Made by a program: the position numbers and the translations under genes
Notes under the pieces: model-generated
Told to the model about the DNA's origin: nothing
Database searches by the model: none
What the model saw: only the letters and a program-made list of their open reading frames with translations
Shown here: piece by piece, positions 45,539-53,905 of the stretch
Layout of the letters: each line of letters starts with the position of its first letter
Position numbering within the stretch: position 1 is the stretch's first letter
NCBI RefSeq assembly: GCF_003003235.1
Contig: NZ_PVUE01000009.1
Coordinates: 1-64,000, forward strand
DNA from: Antricoccus suffuscus
GTDB taxonomy: Bacteria; Actinomycetota; Actinomycetes; Mycobacteriales; Antricoccaceae
Direction of reading: 5' to 3'
DNA length: 64,000 nucleotides

Positions 45539-46759
45539 ATGCCTTTAGCCGTCATTGCGCTCTTAGGGGCGTTGTCGGCCGTCGGTCCGTTCGCGCTCGA
45601 CCTCTACTTGCCGGCGTTGCCGCAGCTCGCCAACGACTTGGGTATTGGCGCGTCGCAGGCGCAGCTTTCGCTGACTGCGTGCATGGTCGGCCTGGCGTGC
45701 GGCCAACTGGTCACCGGCATCTTCAGTGATGCATTCGGTCGCCGCAAGCCGCTGATGATCGGGATCTCGCTGTTCATGGTGTTCTCGGCGGCCTGTGTTG
45801 TCGCGCCAAACATCTGGCTATTGATCGCTTTCCGGTTTCTTCAGGGCCTCGGCGGGGGTGCCGGCGTTGTGATCGCGCGCGCGGTGATTCGTGACCGTTG
45901 CGTGGGCGAGCAGATGGTCAAGATGCTCACGACCGTGATGATGCTGCTCGGTCTTGCGCCCATCGCGGCGCCGCTCGCGGGCGGCCTGCTCACCCAGATC
46001 ACCAACTGGCGCGGCATCTTCGTCGTACTGTCGATTATTGCGGCCTGCATGCTCGCCGGGGCGCTCTTCTTGCCCGAGACGCTGCATGTCGATAATCGGC
46101 GCAGCGGCGGTGCCGCGCCGATCCTCAATGACTTCAAGGCGATCCTCAAAGACCCCTCATGGCGATACGGAGCAGGGGCGGTCGCATTTGTCTGCGGAAC
46201 CGTCTTCGTCTACATCTCAGGCTCGTCGTTCATCCTGCAGGACATTTACGGCTTCACCCCGGTCCAGTACGCCGTGTTCTTCGCGTGCAACGGGACCGGT
46301 TTCATCATCTTCAGCCAGCTCAACCGGCTCACGAGATTCTGGACCCCGACGCAACGGCAGACGATCGCGATCGGTGGCGTCGTCGCCTCGACGTTGCTTC
46401 TTGCCGCCGCGGCGCTGCTGCCGTCCCACCCGCTGTGGCTGGTCCTGCCCGGTTTCTTCCTCACGACTTCCTCGCACGGCTTCGGCTCGCCAAACGGGAT
46501 CGCGATCGCGATGCAGAACCACGGCAAGCGCGCAGGGTCCGCGTCGGCGTTGCAGGGCCTCACGCAGTTCGCGGTCGGCGCGCTCGCCGTACCTTTCGCG
46601 GGCGAGTCCGTCGGCTCGGTCGCAACGGCGATCGGTGTCATGTCGCTGATCGCGGTGGTCTTCCGCGTCACGTCCGGCAGGCACGCCGCGCGCGATACGA
46701 CGAAAGCGGAGGTCGTGACGGCCGCGCCCGCCGAGGCTCCGGAAGGCGCACCGACCTAA
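45539..46759 (+). CDS. MFS drug efflux pump, Bcr/CflA type
   Basis: The protein (406 residues from ATG 45539) has about twelve membrane segments. It has the Bcr/CflA N-terminus DLYLPALPQLANDLGIGASQ, motif A GQLVTGIFSDAFGRRKPLMI, and motif C-like RFLQGLGGGAGVVIARAVI. Members export drugs or metabolites by proton antiport. Alternative starts at TTG 45512 and GTG 45521 exist; no ribosome binding site is strong, so the start is uncertain. A tandem repeat begins nine bases after the stop. Confidence 0.87.
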   Translation: MPLAVIALLGALSAVGPFALDLYLPALPQLANDLGIGASQAQLSLTACMVGLACGQLVTGIFSDAFGRRKPLMIGISLFMVFSAACVVAPNIWLLIAFRFLQGLGGGAGVVIARAVIRDRCVGEQMVKMLTTVMMLLGLAPIAAPLAGGLLTQITNWRGIFVVLSIIAACMLAGALFLPETLHVDNRRSGGAAPILNDFKAILKDPSWRYGAGAVAFVCGTVFVYISGSSFILQDIYGFTPVQYAVFFACNGTGFIIFSQLNRLTRFWTPTQRQTIAIGGVVASTLLLAAAALLPSHPLWLVLPGFFLTTSSHGFGSPNGIAIAMQNHGKRAGSASALQGLTQFAVGALAVPFAGESVGSVATAIGVMSLIAVVFRVTSGRHAARDTTKAEVVTAAPAEAPEGAPT

Positions 46760-46767
46760 CCCCGGCG

Positions 46768-46914
46768 ATCCGTCACGAAAGTCCGCTCGTCCGTCGCGAA
46801 TGTCCCGCCGTCCGTCGCGAATGTCCCGCCGTCCGTCACGAATGTCCCGCCGTCCGTCGCGAATGTCCCGCCGTCCGTCACGAATGTCCCGCCGTCCGTC
46901 ACGAAACTCTTCGA
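46768..46914. repeat. 21-bp tandem repeat, seven units
   Basis: Five near-identical units of 21 bp (GTCCGTCGCGAATGTCCCGC plus one C) run from 46789 to 46893, varying only at one A/G position (GTCGCG or GTCACG). A more diverged unit precedes (46768-46788) and a diverged unit follows (46894-46914). It sits between the MFS stop and the ArsR promoter. The first unit shares a 16-base identical run (CCCGGCGATCCGTCAC) with the repeat at 57574-57636. Confidence 0.9.
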
Positions 46915-46916
46915 AT

Positions 46917-46946
46917 CACTTGTACTCATGAACATGAGTACAAGTG
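46917..46946. promoter_or_regulatory. Probable ArsR operator palindrome
   Basis: Perfect 14-bp arms, CACTTGTACTCATG (46917-46930) and its complement (46933-46946), are separated by AA. It lies 43 bases before the ATG of the ArsR gene at 46990, where an autorepression operator is expected. A 12-2-12-type palindrome is the usual shape for ArsR/SmtB operators. Confidence 0.7.
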
Positions 46947-46989
46947 GGCGCTTGTGATAAGGTTGCGCTAGCCGACCGAGGGGATAGTG

Positions 46990-47343
46990 ATGAGCGCTGA
47001 ACCAGCCGCCGGCGCCGACCTCGACCTCGACCTCGACCTCGACCTGCGTGCGCTGGCCGATGCGAACCGGCGCAAGATCCTCGCCGCAATCCGTGTTGAA
47101 CCGCGTGCGGTGGGCTTCATCGCCGAGCGGGTCGGACTGTCGCAACAGACGACATCGCATCATCTCGGCGTACTGCGCGCTGCCGGACTGGCCGCGAGCA
47201 CCCGCGAAGGAACGCGTCACTTGTACGCCGTCAAAGCCGACGGATTGGCAGCGGTGCGTTCGTACTTGGACGATTTTTGGCCCACGAAGCTTTCGGCCCT
47301 CAAGGCCGCGGTCGAATCGCGGGAACTGGGCCGTCATGGCTGA
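46990..47343 (+). CDS. ArsR-family transcriptional regulator
   Basis: This 117-residue protein has a short acidic start with Asp-Leu repeats (DLDLDLDLDLRALAD) and an ArsR winged helix (NRRKILAAIRVEPRAVGFIA, then LSQQTTSHHLGVLRAAGL and TREGTRHLYAVKADGL). ATG 46990 has GAGGGGA upstream; a GTG three bases earlier is also in frame. It overlaps the SRPBCC gene by 8 bases, a very common ArsR-SRPBCC pair in actinobacteria. The signal is unlikely to be a metal because no Cys is present in the DNA-binding helix. Confidence 0.88.
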   Translation: MSAEPAAGADLDLDLDLDLRALADANRRKILAAIRVEPRAVGFIAERVGLSQQTTSHHLGVLRAAGLAASTREGTRHLYAVKADGLAAVRSYLDDFWPTKLSALKAAVESRELGRHG

Positions 47344-47770
47344 CTACACGAGTTCGATCGACATCGACGCGCCCCCGGCTGCGGTCTTCGAGTATCTGAC
47401 CACTGAGGCAGGAATGACGGCCTGGATGGGCCAGTACGCCGAACTCGATCCGCGCCCCGGTGGAGGCTTTGCTGTCGACATCGCCGGTTACCCGATCAGG
47501 GGCCGATATTTGTACGTCGAGCCACCCACGCGCGTGATCGTCTCATGGGGAATCGCTGGAAATGCTGATCTACCGGCGGGCGCCTCCACGGTCGAGTTCC
47601 GGCTCACCGCCATCGAATGCGGCACGCGAGTCCACTTGACCCACTCAGACCTTCCCGAGACCGAGGTGGAGGGCCACACCGACGGCTGGCAGCACTTCCT
47701 GCAACGGCTGCGCACTGCGGCATCAGGTGGAGACGCCGGCCCCGACCACTGGCGACCGATCCGCGGCTGA
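47336..47770 (+). CDS. SRPBCC/AHSA1-domain protein
   Basis: The 144-residue protein begins YTSSIDIDAPPAAVFEYLTT and has the AHSA1-like pattern WMGQYAELDPRPGGGFAVDI and FRLTAIECGTRVHLTHSDLP. The fold has a deep hydrophobic cavity for ligands. ATG 47336 lies within the end of the ArsR gene. The role of this partner is unknown; it may bind the compound that the regulator responds to. Confidence 0.87.
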   Translation: MADYTSSIDIDAPPAAVFEYLTTEAGMTAWMGQYAELDPRPGGGFAVDIAGYPIRGRYLYVEPPTRVIVSWGIAGNADLPAGASTVEFRLTAIECGTRVHLTHSDLPETEVEGHTDGWQHFLQRLRTAASGGDAGPDHWRPIRG

Positions 47771-47806
47771 AGCCGCAGCCAATGACTGTCAACGAAGGAG
47801 CACTTC

Positions 47807-48166
47807 ATGGCGCAGACAACCGCATACGACATCGTGCAGGACTATCACCGGGCGTGGACCACCGGAGACATCGATCGGGCCATGAACCGGGTCGCCGACA
47901 ACATCACCTGCCGCGCACCGGGAGTTGACCTCAGCGGCAAAGAGGCCTACCGCCAGTTCATCGCTGGTTTTGCGCCTGCCCTGACCGGTCTGTCCGACAT
48001 CGCTCAATTTAATGACGGGGACCGCGTGGCGCTGTTTTACTACCCACAGACCGCGGCGACTAGTACGGCGCCGGCCGCCGAGTGTTTCACTGTCCACGAC
48101 GGGAAGATCACCGAAAGCGTTCTCATCTTCGACCGCCTCTCCTTCGGCCCGCCTGCCGATGCGTAA
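47807..48166 (+). CDS. SnoaL/NTF2-like domain protein
   Basis: The 119-residue protein has the SnoaL-like cone fold pattern: DIVQDYHRAWTTGDIDRAMN, the central KEAYRQFIAGFAPAL and ending AAECFTVHDGKITESVLIFD. Such domains serve as small enzymes or binding proteins; the active residues vary, so no reaction is assigned. AAGGAG precedes the ATG. It follows the SRPBCC gene by 36 bases and overlaps the TfoX gene by 8, so the four small genes from 46990 probably form one operon. Confidence 0.8.
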   Translation: MAQTTAYDIVQDYHRAWTTGDIDRAMNRVADNITCRAPGVDLSGKEAYRQFIAGFAPALTGLSDIAQFNDGDRVALFYYPQTAATSTAPAAECFTVHDGKITESVLIFDRLSFGPPADA

Positions 48167-48506
48167 CCAGTACGCCCCGCAGTCTGATCTGGTCGAACGT
48201 CTGCGCGCACTGCTCGCCGATGAGTCGTCGACACGAGAGGTACCGATGTTCGGCGGCCGGTCGTTCATGGTTAGGAACAAGATGGTCGCCAGCGCACGGA
48301 AACGCGGTGCCCTGCTGGTCCGTGTCGATGCCGAACGGCACGACGAACTGACCCGTTTGCCTGGAGCGTCGCAGGCGGAGATGGGGACCGGCAGGACGAT
48401 GGGACCCGGTTGGATCTCGGTATCGGCCGAATCGATTACGAGTGATGAGCAGCTGTCCTTTTGGTTAGGTGTTGCCATTGACTACAACGGGAGAAGTGCG
48501 AAGTAA
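48159..48506 (+). CDS. TfoX N-terminal domain protein
   Basis: From ATG 48159 the 115-residue protein reads QSDLVERLRALLADESSTRE and VPMFGGRSFMVRNKMVASAR, the TfoX N-terminal domain pattern (MFGG with following basic residues). In proteobacteria the domain takes part in competence regulation, but free-standing actinobacterial forms are uncharacterised. The start overlaps the SnoaL-like stop by 8 bases. Longer readings of the frame pass through that gene and are not used. Confidence 0.8.
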   Translation: MRNQYAPQSDLVERLRALLADESSTREVPMFGGRSFMVRNKMVASARKRGALLVRVDAERHDELTRLPGASQAEMGTGRTMGPGWISVSAESITSDEQLSFWLGVAIDYNGRSAK

Positions 48507-48569
48507 GCCGCTGGCGACGCAGTCAGGCCTCGCGCTCACGCATACTCATCGACCTCGCCTAGATCACGG

Positions 48570-50522
48570 TTAAGCGGTGGCGAGCGCGGTGACCGGAGCG
48601 ACGCGGGCCGCCTTGCGGGCCGGCATGACCGAGGCCAGTACGCCGCCGGCCAGCGCCAGTACGACGACCACACCCATCTGCAGCCACGGGATAGCCACGA
48701 CCAGGCCGAGTTCTTGAACGGCGGACGCAGCCCCGGCCAGCCCGAAGCCGATACCGAGTACGACGCCGATCGTCGTACCGACCAGTGCCAGGAGCAGTCC
48801 TTCGGCCATGAGCATGCCGCGCATCTGACTGCGCTGCAGGCCAAGTGCGCGCATCAGACCCGACTCGCGGGTGCGCTCGATGACCGACAGGGCGAGCGTA
48901 TTGGCGATACCGACGACCGCGATGACGGCGGCGACCGCCAGCATCGACGACGCAACCGTGGTCATAACGTCGAGAACGCTGCTCAGCGACTTGCGCTCGT
49001 CGCCGGACATGTCGACCTGCTGGAGCACGGTCGCGCGTGCCGACGCGGCAGCGACCTGAAGCGTGACGATGAGCCCCACACCGACGATCAGTGCGGTAGC
49101 GGTGCTGGTGGCGCGGGCGGGATGGCGCAGGACATTGGCCACCGCCATCTTGCCCGGTGTACCCGACGCGCGGAACGGTCCACCCAGCAGGCGAGTCATC
49201 GGTGCAACTATCAGCTGCGCACCAAGGAGAATCCCGATGACGGTCACTATTCCGCCGCCGGTCGCGATCACCAGTTGACCCGTCCAAGCGCCCAATAACA
49301 GCGGCACGAGGCCGAGGATCGTGAGGACGAACGAGACGACCTTGCGGGTGGTGCTCAGCTGCTTGCCGCCGACCGAAGCCTCGACCGGGCGCAGCGCCGC
49401 GATGGGCGCGATACCCATGATTCGGGCGGAAGGGGCTAGGGCAGCCAGCACGGTCACGACGACTCCCACGACGAGCGCGAAGCCGAGACCGAGAGGTGAG
49501 AGCCGGATCCCAGCGTCCGTGAGCCCGGTGAGGTGTGCGCCAATGACCGCAATGCCGACGCCGAGACCGGTGCCGAGCACCGAGCCGACCACGCCGATCG
49601 CGGTCGCTTCGATCAGCACCTGGCGGCGTACCTGCGCACTTGTCGCGCCAACTAGCCGCTGTAGTGCGATTTGTTGACGACGCTGAGTGAGCAGGATTGT
49701 GAACGTGTTAGCGATGACGATCGCGGCGACGGCCAGCGCGATCGCGGCGAACACCCCGAGGATCGTCGAGATGACCGTGGTTCCTCCCGAGGCCTGCTGT
49801 ACGGCGTCCTGCCGCGCGGTGTCACCGGTCACGACGGTCGCGTCCGAGCCGAGTTGCGTCTTCAGATGGGTGACCGCCGCGTCGGCCGACGCCCCGTCCG
49901 CCAGCTGCGCGATGTACTTCGTCGTAGTCAGCTCGTGGTTGTCGAGGAAGAAGGCCGCGGTGACATACGACGTACCTCGATCGGCCGCGAGCAGTCCCGA
50001 ATCCGCTTTGGTGATGCCGACGACCTTCAGCGTGATGGGCGCCGCGCCCTCGCCATACGGCTTGATCGCGAACTGGTCGCCGACGTGCAACCCGCGGGCT
50101 TTCGCCGTGCCCGGGTCGAGCGTGACCTGCGCTGCGTCCTTGGGCCACGCGCCCGCCGACAGTTCGGTGGTGCGCAAGCTTGCGGCTCCAGGGTCGCTTT
50201 CTACCCGCATCGTGGCCGCGCTGTCATCCACGATGTCGAAGAAGCCCAACCCGATCATCGCCGACGCGCTCACGGACGGGTCATCGCGCAGAGCCTGACC
50301 TGCCTTGTCGACGGCAGCCGGATCGTCGGTTTCCATGCTGACCACGACATCCGCTGGCGCCAGCGGTTGAGCGACGGCGCGTTCGATAGCGGCGCCGGCG
50401 GTGGAGCCGAAGACCGCGGCCGCCGAGGCAAAAGCGGTTCCGATGGCAATCGCGACGAGTACGGCGACCAGCCGCGTCGGTCGATGTTTGAGCTCGGCCC
50501 AGGCTGTTTTGAGCATGCTCAT
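48570..50522 (-). CDS. ABC transporter permease, MacB/FtsX type, with reduced second extracellular domain
   Basis: Starting from ATG 50520-50522 (MSMLKTAWAELKHRP), the 650-residue protein has an N-terminal helix, a MacB-like extracellular domain (about 45-240), an FtsX core of three helices with a Gln-Arg-Arg-Gln motif (LTQRRQQIALQRLVG), two further helices, and a second FtsX core ending VMPARKAARVAPVTALATA. Relatives that I recall are about 840-860 residues with a second large extracellular domain; here the loop between the last two halves (about 485-520) is only about 35 residues. The start overlaps the ATPase stop by ATGA. It probably exports a lipid, peptide or drug, or acts as a mechanotransmitter. 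Confidence 0.85.
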   Translation of the reverse strand: MSMLKTAWAELKHRPTRLVAVLVAIAIGTAFASAAAVFGSTAGAAIERAVAQPLAPADVVVSMETDDPAAVDKAGQALRDDPSVSASAMIGLGFFDIVDDSAATMRVESDPGAASLRTTELSAGAWPKDAAQVTLDPGTAKARGLHVGDQFAIKPYGEGAAPITLKVVGITKADSGLLAADRGTSYVTAAFFLDNHELTTTKYIAQLADGASADAAVTHLKTQLGSDATVVTGDTARQDAVQQASGGTTVISTILGVFAAIALAVAAIVIANTFTILLTQRRQQIALQRLVGATSAQVRRQVLIEATAIGVVGSVLGTGLGVGIAVIGAHLTGLTDAGIRLSPLGLGFALVVGVVVTVLAALAPSARIMGIAPIAALRPVEASVGGKQLSTTRKVVSFVLTILGLVPLLLGAWTGQLVIATGGGIVTVIGILLGAQLIVAPMTRLLGGPFRASGTPGKMAVANVLRHPARATSTATALIVGVGLIVTLQVAAASARATVLQQVDMSGDERKSLSSVLDVMTTVASSMLAVAAVIAVVGIANTLALSVIERTRESGLMRALGLQRSQMRGMLMAEGLLLALVGTTIGVVLGIGFGLAGAASAVQELGLVVAIPWLQMGVVVVLALAGGVLASVMPARKAARVAPVTALATA

Positions 50523-51301
50523 GCCCCCAGTCCGCGCATCGCGTCGAGTACGTCGTCGGACGTCGGCTTCTCGATCTGGCCGACCAGCTGGCCATCGGAC
50601 AGCAACACCACGCGGTCGGCGTACGTCGCAGCGATCGGGTCGTGTGTGACCATCACGATGGTTTGTCCGCCCTCGCGGGAGGCCGTGCGCAGAATGTCGA
50701 GGAGGTTCTGCCCGGACCTGGTGTCGAGCGCGCCAGTGGGTTCGTCGGCGAAGATGACGTCCGGCGACGTGATCAGGGCCCGCGCGATCGCGACTCGCTG
50801 CTGTTGGCCGCCTGACAACTGGCTGGGCAGGTGATCGAGCCGTCCTTCGATGCCAAGCCGGCGCGCGGCGAAGTCGAGCCGTGACTTGTCGATCTTCTTG
50901 CCGGCCAGTTCGATCGGCAGCACGATGTTCTGCCGAGCGGTGAGGGTGGGCAGCAGGTTGAAGGACTGGAAGATGAAGCCGATGTGGTCGCGGCGCAGCT
51001 CGGTGACCTGGCGGTCGCGCAGCGTCGTGATCTCGCGGCCACCGATCTCGATTGAGCCCTGGTCGACGGTGTCCAGGCCAGCCAAGCAATGCATCAGCGT
51101 CGACTTGCCTGAACCGGACGGACCCATGATCGCGGTAAAGGAGCCCTGACCGAAGGCGATGCTGACGTTGTCGACGGCTACGACGCGGCCCTGACCGTCG
51201 CCGTACACCTTGCTCACATCGCGGGCGCTGACCGCCGCCAGCGTCCGGCCGCCGATCGGGGCTTGAGGGGGATCTTGCAGGGCGCGTGCCTCGCTCGGCA
51301 T
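50519..51301 (-). CDS. ABC transporter ATP-binding protein, LolD/MacB type
   Basis: The 260-residue ATPase has Walker A MGPSGSGKSTLMHCLAGLD, signature QLSGGQQQRVAIARALI, Walker B VIFADEPTGALD and a switch His (VMVTHDPIAATYADRV), all typical of the MacB/LolD branch. ATG 51301 follows AAGGAAA. It is co-translated with the permease at 48570. The two-component kinase at 52162 is on the same strand, a common arrangement with MacB-like transporters, but a rightward gene now lies between them. Confidence 0.92.
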   Translation of the reverse strand: MPSEARALQDPPQAPIGGRTLAAVSARDVSKVYGDGQGRVVAVDNVSIAFGQGSFTAIMGPSGSGKSTLMHCLAGLDTVDQGSIEIGGREITTLRDRQVTELRRDHIGFIFQSFNLLPTLTARQNIVLPIELAGKKIDKSRLDFAARRLGIEGRLDHLPSQLSGGQQQRVAIARALITSPDVIFADEPTGALDTRSGQNLLDILRTASREGGQTIVMVTHDPIAATYADRVVLLSDGQLVGQIEKPTSDDVLDAMRGLGA

Positions 51302-51430
51302 GGTGAAATTTCCTTACGTCGTAGGTTTTCGTCGAACTCTTACGAGGCTAGGAAAACGTCCAGGTCGGGCACATCGGAGCGACGTCTCGACCTTGTGGGT
51401 ACGGCGTACGACGAGAGTCTGATCCGGCCT

Positions 51431-51446
51431 GGTCGTGGGTACGACC
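51431..51446. promoter_or_regulatory. Small palindrome near ABC transporter and CMD promoters
   Basis: GGTCGT (51431-51436) and ACGACC (51441-51446) flank GGGT, 20 bases before the ATG of the CMD gene and about 130 bases before the leftward ABC ATPase. Could be an operator for either gene; short and uncertain. Confidence 0.3.
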
Positions 51447-51465
51447 ACGGTCGTAGAGTCACGGC

Positions 51466-51816
51466 ATGACTGCTTATCACGATCACTCGGACATGAAGCA
51501 TCTCAAGGACCTCAAGGAGAACGCTCCGCGCGAGTTCGCGGCGTGGCTCGCGCTGGACAACATCGTGGGCATTGAGGACGGCGCTATCCCGCGCAAGTAC
51601 CGCGAATTGATTGCACTCGCGGCAGCGCACGTGACCCAGTGCCCTTACTGCCTCGATGCGCACACGGCCAATGCCGTCAAGGTCGGTGCGACGAAGCAAG
51701 AGGTCGCCGAGACCGGCCTCATCGCGGCGGCGTTGCGTGCCGGTGCCGGAGCTACGCATGCGGCATTGGTGATGAAGATGTACGACGAGCACGCCGAGAA
51801 GGCCAACAAGTCCTAG
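51466..51816 (+). CDS. Carboxymuconolactone decarboxylase (AhpD-like) family protein
   Basis: The 116-residue protein has the family helix KYRELIALAAAHVTQCPYCL with the CxxC pair followed by DAHTANAVKVGATKQEVAET. In AhpD-like members the CxxC carries peroxidase-reducing or thiol activity; true decarboxylases lack it, so a redox role is more likely. It is transcribed against the neighbouring ABC and two-component genes and its 3' end overlaps the broken response regulator frame, suggesting it moved into this place. Confidence 0.88.
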   Translation: MTAYHDHSDMKHLKDLKENAPREFAAWLALDNIVGIEDGAIPRKYRELIALAAAHVTQCPYCLDAHTANAVKVGATKQEVAETGLIAAALRAGAGATHAALVMKMYDEHAEKANKS

Positions 51817-52165
51817 CCCGACACGCTACGTAAGCAGGCGCCCCTTTGAGGATGAACCCCGCGGCGCCGGCGCGCAGTGCCGCGTGTAAATGCTCGTCGG
51901 TGTCAAACGTCGTTAGGATCAGCACCTTGGGCGCGCGGTCGCCGAACTCCTCTAGCACCTGCTCGGTCGCGGAGATCCCGTCGACGCGCGGCATCCGGAT
52001 GTCCATCAACACGACGTCGGCCGGCACGCGACGAAGTTGTGCGACGACCGCCTCGCCGTCTCCGACTTCGCCGACGACTCGCATATCGTCTTGCGATTCG
52101 ATGACCATAGCCAGCCCGCCGCGGACAAGCGCCTGGTCGTCGACCAGTAGTACGCCGATGCTCAT
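51752..52165 (-). pseudogene. Truncated NarL-type response regulator (receiver domain only)
   Basis: The protein starts normally (MSIGVLLVDDQALVRGGLAM), has the phosphorylatable Asp55 (VVLMDIRMPR), and continues to GAAGFILKGAP at residue 110, where family members go on into a linker and a LuxR helix-turn-helix. Instead the frame continues as 27 residues of Arg/Ser-rich sequence antisense to the CMD gene and stops. About 100 residues of output domain are missing and no remnant is seen to the left. The start overlaps the kinase stop (ATGA), so the pair was intact once. A free-standing receiver that still works is possible, but a broken gene is more likely. Confidence 0.65.
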
Positions 52166-53376
52166 CTATCAACTCCTGTTCGGGTCAGCGGGAACACCGC
52201 CGACACACTAAAGCCGCCACCGACCCGCGGACCGGCCCGCAGCGTCGCGCCGTACTGCTGGGCACGCTCACGCATGCCGGTAATCCCGTTGCCCAGACCG
52301 TCGTTACCCGGAGCGTTACTCGCTGCGGCGGAGCCGCGCCCATCGTCGTCGACGCGTACCGAAAGTACGTCGCCCGCCACCTCAAGGCAGATCGTCACGG
52401 CGGCGGACGGTCCCGCATGCTTGATGACGTTGGTCAGCGCCTCCTGCACGATCCGGTAGGTCGCAAGCTGTAGGCCGAGAGGCGCGAGCTCGAGCTGCCC
52501 GGTCCGGCGTACGTCGATCACGAGCCCGGTCGCGCGCACCTTGGCAATCATGGAGTCGAGGTCGGCGAGTGACCGTGTCGGATGAAGGTCGGCGCTCGGG
52601 TCCGAAGCGCTGGCGCGCAACGCCGCGACCCGACCGCGGATCTCACCGAGCGCGTCGCGGCTGGTGTCGGCGATCTGTGCGAGCACGGTCGCGGCAACCT
52701 CCGGACGCTTCTCGACGGCCATCACCGCGCCGTCGGCTTGACTGACGATGACGGCCAGGGTGTGCGCGATGATGTCGTGAGTCTCGGCGGCGAGCTGGGC
52801 GCGTTCACGGGCGACCGCGATCGTGGTCGACTGCTCGCGCTCGACCTCCATCAGTCGGTTGCGTTCGGCGAGCGAGGCGACCTCGGCGAGGTGGGTCTCG
52901 CGCTTCGTCCGCTGGTGCAGGCCGACCAGGAAGGCGACCAGTACGACGGCGAAACACGCGATGCCGTTGAGTGGATCGGCGTTACGCCATGCGTACAGCG
53001 GCGCGAGGATCGATCCGACGAGGCCGGCGCCGAGCGAAAACCACCACAGCGGACGCGGCCCGTACTTCACTGCGGCGTGGACGACGATCGGTACGGCGAT
53101 GATCGACGCCAGCGGATCGAACGCCGTCTGCTCGTGCCAGAACGCCACCGAGATCAAGCACACGATGACGGTGGCGATGACGACGTACGCCGGAAACCGG
53201 CGCCGGAAATACAGCGGCGCGAGCATCAGAAAGGACATCAGCGGCGCCGCCCACGATGTACCGCTGCCCGCGGCGAACAGGTAAGCACCGACGATCGGGA
53301 CGATCAAAATGGTTGCGAGTACGGCGTCGCCAGCCCAGGTGTGCCGGTCGAACCACCGAAAAATGCGCGAACCCAT
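52162..53376 (-). CDS. Sensor histidine kinase, NarL-type
   Basis: The 404-residue kinase has an N-terminal membrane domain with about five segments (18-150), a coiled linker, a HisKA_3 domain with phospho-acceptor His200 (LAAETHDIIAHTLAVI), and an HATPase domain (EALTNVIKHAGPSAAV, then DDDGRGSAA and GNGITGMRERAQQYGA). It is coupled to the truncated response regulator. If that regulator no longer binds DNA, this kinase is either useless or works with another regulator. Confidence 0.9.
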   Translation of the reverse strand: MGSRIFRWFDRHTWAGDAVLATILIVPIVGAYLFAAGSGTSWAAPLMSFLMLAPLYFRRRFPAYVVIATVIVCLISVAFWHEQTAFDPLASIIAVPIVVHAAVKYGPRPLWWFSLGAGLVGSILAPLYAWRNADPLNGIACFAVVLVAFLVGLHQRTKRETHLAEVASLAERNRLMEVEREQSTTIAVARERAQLAAETHDIIAHTLAVIVSQADGAVMAVEKRPEVAATVLAQIADTSRDALGEIRGRVAALRASASDPSADLHPTRSLADLDSMIAKVRATGLVIDVRRTGQLELAPLGLQLATYRIVQEALTNVIKHAGPSAAVTICLEVAGDVLSVRVDDDGRGSAAASNAPGNDGLGNGITGMRERAQQYGATLRAGPRVGGGFSVSAVFPLTRTGVDR

Positions 53377-53442
53377 GCTCGGAACTCTAGGCGTTAACCC
53401 GGATCAAAGTCGCCGGCAAGGCATGCGCAGTACCCTGGTTGG

Positions 53443-53838
53443 GTGATCCAACGGGCATTTGTCGACTACACCTTCCAGCGCCGCGCCGCGTTGGCCGACC
53501 TGCGCGCCGGCAGGCGGGGCCAGACCGAGGTGTGCGACGCGCATCCCTACTTGGTGCGGGCGGCGAGATACCACGGTGACAAGACCGATCGGCCGTGCCC
53601 GGTGTGCCGGGTGGAAAACGTCACGCTGGTGCATTACGTGTACGGCGACCAGTGGAAAGTTGGATCAGGTCAGGCCAAGACAGCGCGGCAGATTGCATCT
53701 ATGGCGGCCCGAGTGTCAGAGTTCAGCGTGTACGTCGTTGAGGTGTGTACGACTTGTGATTGGAACCACCTGATCGAGTCTTTTGTCACCGGCGTACCGG
53801 CAGACCCGGATACTGGTAAGCGACGCGTTCGTAAGTAG
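53443..53838 (+). CDS. DUF5318-family protein with two CxxC pairs
   Basis: The 131-residue protein has CPVC (about residues 52-55) and CTTC (about 102-105), a likely zinc-ribbon, with the N-terminus IQRAFVDYTFQRRAALADLR. From memory it matches the small protein next to ponA1 in mycobacteria (DUF5318). The GTG start at 53443 is supported by the conserved start of that group. It precedes the PBP gene by 67 bases on the same strand. Function unknown; the position suggests a role with cell-wall synthesis or simply a conserved neighbourhood. Confidence 0.82.
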   Translation: MIQRAFVDYTFQRRAALADLRAGRRGQTEVCDAHPYLVRAARYHGDKTDRPCPVCRVENVTLVHYVYGDQWKVGSGQAKTARQIASMAARVSEFSVYVVEVCTTCDWNHLIESFVTGVPADPDTGKRRVRK

Positions 53839-53905
53839 CGTCGGCTAATCAGGAATGTGGGAGGAGCGCGGTTGATTTTCGGGATGAGACGGTGGTGGGG
53901 TAGCG

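Noticed and set aside
46768-46914. CRISPR array
   Set aside because: The 21-bp units are contiguous with no unique spacers between them and no cas gene is present.
46756-47337. Leftward gene encoding a protein with GGTFVTD repeats
   Set aside because: It runs antisense through the ArsR gene and the repeat; the peptide repeats come from the 21-bp DNA repeat.
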